From Acidobacteriota bacterium (lineage in GTDB: Bacteria; Acidobacteriota; Terriglobia; Acidiferrales; UBA7541): a DNA stretch of 52,779 bases. Positions 7,779-15,800 of this stretch are shown one piece after another. The DNA is taken from assembly GCA_013286165.1 (NCBI GenBank), contig JABDGF010000010.1, positions 1 to 52,779 on the forward strand. Reading direction: 5' to 3'. The notes under the pieces were generated by a model, which saw only the letters and a list, made by a program, of their open reading frames with translations, was not told the origin of the DNA and made no database searches. The position numbers and the translations under genes were made by a program. How positions within the stretch are numbered: the stretch's first letter is position 1; each line of letters opens with the position of its first letter.

Positions 7779-10331
7779 ATGCAATCTAAGATTGGCCAAA
7801 ATAGTCCGCGTTCATCGCGAACGCAAAACGACATTCGATGGACGCGCCACATCATAACTGGCGTGGTTTTTGCCGCCGTGTACTACGGTCTGGATTACAC
7901 GGCCGTGAATCTTCAGATCGCCCCTGGTGTAAGTGCATGGTATCCGCCTTCCGCGCTATCTCTGGTCTTGCTGTCAGGCATCAGCCTCTGGTACTCGCCC
8001 GTCGTTTTTCTCGTTGGAATGATCGCGGAGGTTGTTAATTACCACCAATCTCCGTTTGCGCCTTACACCGTCATCGAAACCGCGGACGTCGCGATCGGCT
8101 ATCTCGTTGCGGCAGCTATCCTGCGCAAGTATCTGAAGCTCGATCGAATGTTTCACCGCGTCCGAGATTTTGGCTGGTATTTCGGGATCGTCGCTACGGC
8201 CGCGTTTTGCGTCGCGGTCCTGGGCGTGGCCATGCTCGAACTATCCAGTCCGGAGTTGCACGTGCCCTACTGGCGGACAGTCTTCAATTGGTGGGTGGGC
8301 GACACTGTCGCTCTGGTCAGCGTGGCGCCGTTTCTCTTTCTCTACGTCTTACCGCACCTGCGGCACTGGCTGGGCATTCGCGGCGGCGGCGACACGCGCC
8401 AGTGGCTGGATCCCATTCTACCCACGAAACCCTTGAGCGGTTGGCAACGAGTCGTCTTGAGTTCTCAGTTTGCCGTTGCAATCTTCACGCTCTGGCTCGT
8501 TTTTGGCACTCGCGTGGGTAATCACTTCGATTTGTTGTACCTCTGTTTCGTTCCCGTCGTCTGGATCGCAGCAAGCGGCGGCGCGCAACGCACAGCCATC
8601 GGGCTCATCGTCGTCAATTCCGGTGCTGTCGCTGCGGTCTTACTGATGCACCCGGTTTCATTTTCATTTGGGGAACTCCAGCTGCTGATGCTGGTGATTT
8701 CGGTGACCGGTGCCTCGTTAGGCGCGGCGGTTGACGAAAACACCTTCAATGAAACGAAACTCCGAACGAGTACGACACACCTCAACGCGCTGATCGACAA
8801 CAGCCCTCTCGCAATCGTGTCTTACGACCATGCAGGCCGAGTCACGATGGCAAATCCCGCATTCGAAAAGCTGTTTGGATACCTCCACGCCGAGATCGTC
8901 AACAGGCCGCTCGATCGGTTGATTACATCGTCGGAGTTCGAAGCCGAAGCTACCGAAATAATGAAGAGCATGAATTTCGGAGTCTCCGTTCACACCACCA
9001 CGAAACGGATCCGCCGGACCGGTGAGTTGGTCGTCGTTGAACTCTTCGGTGTGCCGCTCTACGCTGGCGGCGCGGTCAACGGTGGCTATGAAATCTACAA
9101 AGACGTCACCGATCAGAAAAAATTGGAAGAGGAACTCGCGCTTTCGCAGAAACTGCAAGCCGTAGGCCGCCTGGCGGGGGGCGTGGCTCATGATTTCAAC
9201 AATATTCTCGGCGTCGTTCAAGGTTACAGCGAGTACATGGTCGAGCAACTCCCGGCAACCGACCCGATGCGGGAAAGCGCCGAGGAAATCCTGCACTCCG
9301 CGCATCGCGGCTCGGGCCTTGTGCGGCAGCTGCTTTCATTCAGCCGCAAACAAGCCATCGAGCAGGTGGTTCTCGATCTGAACGCGGTGATGTCCAGCGT
9401 GCAGACTCTCATGACCAGACTGATTGGCGAAGATATCGACCTCAAGGTTCGATTGGCTCCTGAAGTCGGGCGAATCAAAGCGGATCCTGGTCAACTGGAA
9501 CAAATCATTCTCAACCTCGCCGTTAACGCACGAGACGCAATGCCGCGCGGCGGCGTGATCGAGCTTGAAACATCAAACTGCACCTCAGAGAATCCGGTCA
9601 CGTCACGCCTGGAGCCGTACGTGATGATGCTGTTCCGAGACTCCGGCGTCGGAATGTCGCAGGAGACTCTGAGCCACATTTTTGAGCCGTTTTTCACCAC
9701 GAAAGAAAAGGGCAAAGGTACCGGGCTCGGGTTGTCCACCGTTTACGGAATCGTTGAACAGAGCGGCGGTCAGGTTCGCGTGGAGAGCGAATTGGGTCGG
9801 GGCACAACCTTCCGAATCTATTTTCCCTGCGTGGATGCGCCGACCGTTGCGCGGCGTCCGGAGGAAACTCACGGCACTACGCTCGGCGGCGCCGAAACCA
9901 TCTTGCTGGTCGAAGACCAGGAGGAATTTCGGCGCATGATGGCGAACTACCTCACACGCCATGGCTACAACGTCTTGATCGCACGGAACGGCGCGGAAGC
10001 GATTCAGATTTCCAGCGCACGCCACGAATCGATCGATCTCCTGTTATCGGACGTCGTCATGCCTGGGATTCGCGGGCCGCTACTGGCCAAGATACTCGCG
10101 CAGTCTCGATCGGAAATGGCCGTGCTTTTCATGTCAGGCTACACGGATGGTTCACTCGACGATTCTCTGCAATCGAGGAATGCCTCGGGTAATTCTGGCA
10201 GCTATGGATTGATCTCGAAGCCGTTCACCTGGCAAGCACTCGGAACCAGAATTCGCGACGTGCTTGAAACGCCGCGGTTGAAACGGGAGATGAATGTGAG
10301 TTTGGGTTTGGACGATCTTGCACCACGGTAA
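7779..10331 (+). CDS. Hybrid histidine kinase (MASE1-PAS-HisKA-HATPase-REC)
   Basis: The protein has about 850 residues. A MASE1-like sensor with about eight membrane segments covers residues 25-310 (PGVSAWYPPSALSLVLL). A PAS domain follows at about 325-445 (LIDNSPLAIVSYDHAGRV). The HisKA box GGVAHDFNNILG carries phospho-acceptor His471. HATPase_c shows N-box NLAVNARDAMPRGG, DSGVGM and GKGTGLGLSTVYGIV. The C-terminal receiver (ILLVEDQEEF, SDVVMPG) has phospho-acceptor Asp758. The ATG at 7779 has a GAGAG stretch upstream, and a GTG at 7761 is an alternative. The response regulator gene 33 bp downstream is the likely phosphotransfer partner (inference). Confidence 0.93.
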   Translation: MQSKIGQNSPRSSRTQNDIRWTRHIITGVVFAAVYYGLDYTAVNLQIAPGVSAWYPPSALSLVLLSGISLWYSPVVFLVGMIAEVVNYHQSPFAPYTVIETADVAIGYLVAAAILRKYLKLDRMFHRVRDFGWYFGIVATAAFCVAVLGVAMLELSSPELHVPYWRTVFNWWVGDTVALVSVAPFLFLYVLPHLRHWLGIRGGGDTRQWLDPILPTKPLSGWQRVVLSSQFAVAIFTLWLVFGTRVGNHFDLLYLCFVPVVWIAASGGAQRTAIGLIVVNSGAVAAVLLMHPVSFSFGELQLLMLVISVTGASLGAAVDENTFNETKLRTSTTHLNALIDNSPLAIVSYDHAGRVTMANPAFEKLFGYLHAEIVNRPLDRLITSSEFEAEATEIMKSMNFGVSVHTTTKRIRRTGELVVVELFGVPLYAGGAVNGGYEIYKDVTDQKKLEEELALSQKLQAVGRLAGGVAHDFNNILGVVQGYSEYMVEQLPATDPMRESAEEILHSAHRGSGLVRQLLSFSRKQAIEQVVLDLNAVMSSVQTLMTRLIGEDIDLKVRLAPEVGRIKADPGQLEQIILNLAVNARDAMPRGGVIELETSNCTSENPVTSRLEPYVMMLFRDSGVGMSQETLSHIFEPFFTTKEKGKGTGLGLSTVYGIVEQSGGQVRVESELGRGTTFRIYFPCVDAPTVARRPEETHGTTLGGAETILLVEDQEEFRRMMANYLTRHGYNVLIARNGAEAIQISSARHESIDLLLSDVVMPGIRGPLLAKILAQSRSEMAVLFMSGYTDGSLDDSLQSRNASGNSGSYGLISKPFTWQALGTRIRDVLETPRLKREMNVSLGLDDLAPR

Positions 10332-10363
10332 GAAAACGGCCGCTATCTCTTTAAGGAGCTCAA

Positions 10364-11029
10364 ATGCCACGCATTTTGCTGATCGAAGACGACGAACAGA
10401 TGCGGAAACTCATCAAGCAGCGACTCTCGGACACTTACGAAGTGTTTGACACGGGAGACGGCACCGAAGCGTTGGGACTCGCATTGGAACACCGCCCGGA
10501 CGTCATACTGCTCGACCTCATGATGCCCCGCTACTCGGGTCTCGAACTCTGCCAGACGCTGTCGTCGGTCGGCCCGACCCAACGCATTCCGATTCTCGTC
10601 ATCACGGGAGACGCGAACGCCGACACAAAAGCCTACTGCCTGAATCTCGGCGCGTGGGACTACTTCGAAAAGCCCGTTGATTTCGCGCGGCTCAAAACCA
10701 CCCTGGCTAACATCCTGAAAGCGACTCCACAACCACAAGCCTCAGAAGCAACGGTTCACCTGAAAGTAATCGTCAAACTTCGCGGCACAGGCACACAGGG
10801 CAAAGAGTTCGAACTCCTTACCTGGACCGATGAAGTGAGCCCGTCTGGTTTTCTCTGTCGCTGCTCAGTGCCGGTCGCGAAAGAATCCACCGTGGAAGTC
10901 TTCGTGACGAGCCGGCAGGGCGAACGCCGCATTGGTGAAGCGGAATTGACGAACATTCAGTGGGAGAACATGCCTTGGCAAGCCTGCCAATTTAAATTCA
11001 GCGGCCCCGTCACGGATTGGGTTGTTTAA
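10364..11029 (+). CDS. Response regulator with PilZ-like C-terminal domain
   Basis: The protein has 221 residues and an excellent AAGGAG ribosome site. The receiver domain spans residues 1-120: acidic pair IEDDEQ, phospho-acceptor Asp51 in LLDLMMP, VITGDA, and FEKPVD. The C-terminal 95 residues form a beta-rich domain with DEVSPSGFLCRCSVPV, which resembles the D-x-S-x-x-G part of PilZ domains. The c-di-GMP-binding RxxxR motif is not evident, so the PilZ assignment is tentative and ligand binding is doubtful. No DNA-binding domain is present. It sits after the hybrid kinase and is convergent, 5 bp apart, with a diguanylate cyclase. Confidence 0.85.
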   Translation: MPRILLIEDDEQMRKLIKQRLSDTYEVFDTGDGTEALGLALEHRPDVILLDLMMPRYSGLELCQTLSSVGPTQRIPILVITGDANADTKAYCLNLGAWDYFEKPVDFARLKTTLANILKATPQPQASEATVHLKVIVKLRGTGTQGKEFELLTWTDEVSPSGFLCRCSVPVAKESTVEVFVTSRQGERRIGEAELTNIQWENMPWQACQFKFSGPVTDWVV

Positions 11030-11034
11030 GCGAG

Positions 11035-11940
11035 CTAGCGCCGTTTTCCTGCGCCGCGTCCGTGAGCCTTTGCGGCATACAGACCCTGATCCGCTGCCAC
11101 GATAAGTTGGTCCGTGCTCCGGCCGTGCGACGGGTACGTTGCAGCGCCCGCGCTCACGGAAATACTCGGGGCTTCCGCTTCCGTTGCCAGGCAATCCGCA
11201 ATTCTCTTCGCTGCGTTCTTCGCCCCGTCCATCGACGTTTCAGGCAGCACGACACAGAATTCGTCTCCGCCGTAACGCGCCGCCAGATCCGTGGACCTGC
11301 CCTGCGATCGCAACGCATTCGCAACTCGGCACAGTGCGCGGCTTCCACATAGATGCCCGTGCGTGTCGTTGAGTGTTTTCAGGCCGTCGAGATCCAGCAT
11401 CACAATCGAAAACGATCGTTTCGTGCGCTCACAGCGCTTGATCTCAAGTTCCATGCAATCGATCAGCCTTCTGTAATTCGCAAGACCTGTCATCGGGTCT
11501 GTGAATGCAAGCTCTCGCAGCCTTTCCATCACCAAATGACGATGGGTGATATCCACTGCCGCTCCAACGCAGCCGACGATTCTTCCGTCGCGGGCGCGCA
11601 GCGGCGCCACGCGAGCAAAGTACGCCTTGTCGCCTTCCCGCAGCTCGTAGCTCACCGTCTCACCGTGCAGAGCCCGATGGTGCATTTGCATGTGCCGTTC
11701 GCCACTCGTACAGCCCGCGATCGATTCCCCGAGATCCAGGGAAGGACTGGTTGCGCCTGAGGAATTCTTCCACGCGGCTGGCGCCGTGCCATACGTGACG
11801 CGCAGTTTTCGATCGGTTGACCAAAAATGCGCCGGCGCCTGGGTCAATGTCTGGAGCACATCGAGCGAGCATCCCGATGCGAATTCGTCGATCCTCATGA
11901 CCGCCTGGTCTTCAAAAGAATGAGAAGTCTTTAGTTCCAT
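11035..11940 (-). CDS. Diguanylate cyclase with PAS-like sensor domain
   Basis: The protein has 301 residues. An N-terminal PAS-like domain (about 10-135; FWSTDRKLRVTYGT, YFARVAPLRARDGRIVG) precedes a GGDEF domain (FTDPMTGLANYRRL, MLDLDGLKTLNDTHGH). The active site YGGDEF is intact at residues 224-228. A RSTD sequence nine residues upstream matches the RxxD product-inhibition site, so the enzyme should make c-di-GMP from GTP and be feedback inhibited. No membrane segment is seen. The ATG at 11940 is preferred because AGGGAG lies 7-8 bp upstream. The frame is open further upstream to 12090 without a good ribosome site. Confidence 0.88.
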   Translation of the reverse strand: MELKTSHSFEDQAVMRIDEFASGCSLDVLQTLTQAPAHFWSTDRKLRVTYGTAPAAWKNSSGATSPSLDLGESIAGCTSGERHMQMHHRALHGETVSYELREGDKAYFARVAPLRARDGRIVGCVGAAVDITHRHLVMERLRELAFTDPMTGLANYRRLIDCMELEIKRCERTKRSFSIVMLDLDGLKTLNDTHGHLCGSRALCRVANALRSQGRSTDLAARYGGDEFCVVLPETSMDGAKNAAKRIADCLATEAEAPSISVSAGAATYPSHGRSTDQLIVAADQGLYAAKAHGRGAGKRR

Positions 11941-12154
11941 CACTCGCTCCCTGCGTGCTGTGCCACATTCAACGCACGTGCCTTTAACGAAGGAGTCGGA
12001 GCGGGACATCTCATTAAGGGAATCTTGCAGGCTTTTGCTTCCAGGACAACAGTCACGCCGCGTCGTGATTTGAAACAAATCTCCCATCAAACGGGGTTCA
12101 TTCAGCCCCTTGATGCACGAAAACGATATTCACGAGTGTTTCGAAGAGGCGAAA

Positions 12155-12517
12155 ATGAGCACACCTTGCACGTATCCGGGCTGTTTTCACCTTGCAGTCT
12201 CAGTGGCGAGTCGTACCTGTGCGGAGCATTTCCTCGACGAGAGTTATTCCCGCGTGAACGATTATTCGCGGGCGCTGATTCGCGACGACGTCGATAGCTT
12301 CTCGCTCAGCGAAATGAAGATCGCCCTGTATGCGATTGCAGATAGGGCATGTGTGATCGCGCAGACGACAACACTCGCTAAAATCGATCAAATCCGCCTG
12401 CTAGAACTCGAAGAACTTGTAGGAAAGACGCTCTGCTCGATGCGCGCACTCGGGCGAAATCAACGATTCCCACCCGTCGATTACAGCGCATCCGAAAGCC
12501 AGGCTGCCGCTCAATAA
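12155..12517 (+). CDS. Small protein with N-terminal zinc-finger-like motif
   Basis: The protein has 120 residues and no recognised family. The N-terminus has CTYPGC followed by TCAEH (C-x4-C-x11-C-x2-H), a spacing typical of small treble-clef or zinc-knuckle sites. The rest is predicted helical with an acidic middle part. The ATG at 12155 is chosen over the upstream ATG because GAGGCGAAA precedes it and the zinc-finger motif starts just after it. It lies alone between the divergent cyclase gene and the giant lipoprotein gene. Zinc binding is inference. Confidence 0.6.
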   Translation: MSTPCTYPGCFHLAVSVASRTCAEHFLDESYSRVNDYSRALIRDDVDSFSLSEMKIALYAIADRACVIAQTTTLAKIDQIRLLELEELVGKTLCSMRALGRNQRFPPVDYSASESQAAAQ

Positions 12518-12817
12518 AAGTTAATTCCGGCGGCGCGTCAGAGCGTTGAGCCGTGTTTCATTGGCGCTGAACTTTCCGTAACAGTGGGCATCACCCTCCG
12601 AAACGCTAGAATTCGCGCTTACACGCGCCAAGTTAAGTCCCTACGCTCCAGTAAGCTGCGCGACACGTGTTCCAGCCTGAAACGTAATGTTGCACTTTGC
12701 AACAGTGAAGTTCACAAGGCCGTCACCTATTTTATTCGCTATATCAATCTTGAACCACACGACTCCTTTCCCATAATGAAACGCGTACCACACCTGAACA
12801 CCGCTTCGGAGGAAGTC
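12518..12817. other. Upstream region of the giant lipoprotein gene
   Basis: The 300-bp stretch has no convincing gene. It contains a perfect 7-bp inverted repeat at 12688-12704 and an AT-richer tract around 12725-12750 (CTATTTTATTCGCTATATC). The latter could hold the promoter. Confidence 0.45.
12688..12704. promoter_or_regulatory. Perfect inverted repeat, candidate operator
   Basis: TGTTGCA-CTT-TGCAACA is a perfect 7-bp inverted repeat with a 3-bp spacer. It lies 114 bp before the lipoprotein start codon and 184 bp after the preceding gene. The position fits an operator, but no binding protein is assigned. Confidence 0.4.
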
Positions 12818-15800
12818 ATGAAGAAGATTCTCGCACTCGTAGCAGTCGTCACTCTCGTCGCGTTGTTCGCGACCGGCTGCGGCAACACCAGCGCAGGCGG
12901 ACAAAACGAACTCATCATTAGTCCGTCCTCAGCTCGTATCGATGCTGGGTCGTCCAAGACGTTCTCAGCTTCGTCTCCGAACGATTCGGCGTTCCAAGGT
13001 GTGAAGTGGACTCTCAGCGGCGCCGGCACATTGACCAACGCGACCGCTTACGATGTGACCTTCGTCGCATCGTCCACGGCGGGGACGGCGCAACTCACCG
13101 CGACGTCGATCTCAAACTCAGCCTTCGTCGCGACTGTGTCCGTCACGACGGACGCCGATCCGAAGATCTCGAGCGCCACGATGCCGACGGCCTGGATTGG
13201 CACGGCATACAATTCTTCGGTCGTGGCGACGGGCGGCGTTGCGCCACTCACGTTCGCGGTCACCTCTGGCTCGCTGCCGCCCGGCCTCTCACTGAATGGC
13301 TCCTCTGGCGCGATCACGGGGATTCCGACCACCGTTGGCTCTTACACGTTCACAGTGACGGTCACGGATTCCAATGTTCCACCGATGACGTTTGCATGGC
13401 CCATCACGATCAACGTCGCTAACCCGCTAGCCATCACGAAAGTCACTTTGCCGGCCGCGAATGTCGGCACCGCATATTCGTTTCAGCCAGCAGCGACCGG
13501 CGGAACCACGCCGTACACTTGGTCGATCTCCGCAGGCTCATTGCCTCCGAGCCTGACGCTCAATTCCACGACCGGCCAGATCAGCGGAATTCCGTCGGCG
13601 AATGGCACCTCGTCGTTCACGCTCCAGGTTTCGGATTCTTCTACTCCCGCGCAGACTGCTATGCTCTCCACAAGCGTCACGGTTGGAGGCCAGTCGAGCC
13701 AGCTCTCCATTCCCGCTCAGACGCTGCTGGATGCCACGGTCGGCGTCGCCTACTCGGGCGCGTTGCAGGCAAACGGTGGCAAAACTCCGTACACGTGGAC
13801 GGTTACCTCAGGCTCATTGCCCGCTGGGCTCAACCTGAACGCTTCAACTGGCGCGATTACCGGTACGGCGACCGCGGCTGCGACGTCGAACTTTACCGTT
13901 AAGGTCACGGACTCGTCTTCACCCGTGCAATCGGCCTCCGCCTCTTTGTCGCTGCGCGCTGACGCTGCATTCTCGATCAGCATCTCGGCCTTGCCGGCGG
14001 CGTTCAAGTCCGTCCCCTACACCGCCACCCTCACCGCCACGGGTGCGGTTGGAGCGACCACCTGGGAGGTCACGAACGGCAGTTTGCCGGCCGGACTTTC
14101 GCTGAACGCATCAACCGGCGTTATCTCCGGCACGCCTTCTGCCGTCGGCACGTCCAGCTTCACGTTGCAGTGCACGGACTCTGCAACTCCTCCACGCACA
14201 GCAACACAAGTTGTCAATTTGGTTGTCAACTTGCAGCTCACTCTTAGTTCTCCCGTATTGCCCAATGGCACCATCGGAGTTGCGTACAACTCCACTCCGG
14301 CCGCCACGGGTGGCACTGCGCCGATCACGTGGAGCATCACGGCTGGTGCATTGCCTCCGGGTCTCTCATTGAACGCGGCAACTGGCGCAATCGCCGGCAC
14401 GCCGACCACGGCTGGCACGTACAACTTCACACTTCAACTCAAAGACTCATCGTCACCGGCGCAAACAGCGTCGGCGCAAGCGACGATCATCATCAACTCG
14501 CCGCTGTCAGTCACGATCCCTGTTTTGCCGAATGCAATTTTGAACGTACTCTACTCAACGACGCTCAAAACAACCGGCGCAGTAGGCCCGCTCACATGGT
14601 CGATTTCAGCAGGATCCCTGCCAACCGGCTTAACGCTCAACGCAACCACGGGCGTCATCACCGGCACGCCGACGGTAACGGGTCTCGCGACGTTCACCGT
14701 TAAAGTCGCTGACTCTGCAGTCCCGCCGCGGTCGGCTACAGCGCAAACGACGATCCTTGTCGTCGGCGCCCTTTCGATCTCGGGTGGCACGCTGCCAAAT
14801 GCCGTCAGTGGCACCGCATACTCCGCCACGCCAATCGTGACGGGTGGTACTCCGCCGCTCACGTGGTCTGTCTCGGCGGGCATTTTGCCTCCGGGCTTGT
14901 CGCTCAATCCAACGACGGGTGCGATCTCCGGCACTCCTACAACGCCGGGTGTTTACGCCTTCACGCTTCATGTCACCGATTCCTCCACGCCACTTCAGTC
15001 GGCGAATATCAACGCGACGATCACGGTAAACGCCGCGCTCGCGCTGACCGTGCCGACGCTGCCTGACGCAATCTCCGGTGTGCCTTACGTTGACACCCTG
15101 ATCGCGACGGGCGGCACGCTGCCGTACACCTGGTCCATCACGTCCGGCGCTCTGCCCGCGGGATTGACTTTGAATCCGACCACTGGCTTGATCGCCGGCA
15201 CGACGACGGCGACGGGCACCTCGAATTTCACGGTGACCCTCAATGACTCGGCGCAGCCTGCGCAAGCCAAGTCGTTCAATCTGAGCATTCGTGTGGATTC
15301 GGATCTGACCATCAGCCCAATTACGCTTCCGACCGGCATCGTCGGCTTGCCTCTGAGCACGACGATCTCGGCCTCCGGCGGCGTCGGTCCGCTTACGTAC
15401 TCCGTCTCCGCCGGCGTTCTGCCGAACGGACTTTCACTTAACGCAGCGACCGGCGTGATTTCCGGTACGCCGCTCTCGGTCGGCACGGGAGCCTTCACGA
15501 TTCAAGTGAAAGACTCTTCGAACCCGCCGCAAATTAAGACCACTGCGTCACTCTCGCTCGTCATCGACGCCGCGCTCAGCATAAACACCACCACTTTGCC
15601 GGGTGCAATCTCGGGCGTTCTGTACAACACGACGCTCTCGGCCAGCGGCGGCGTTGGCCCGATCACGTGGTCGGTCACTGCAGGCGCCTTGCCCACCGGC
15701 TTGACGCTGAATGCATCGACCGGCTTAATCTCGGGCAGCTCCACTGCGCTGGGTCTCGCCAGCTTCACGGTTCAGGCGAAAGACTCCAACACTCCTGCTG

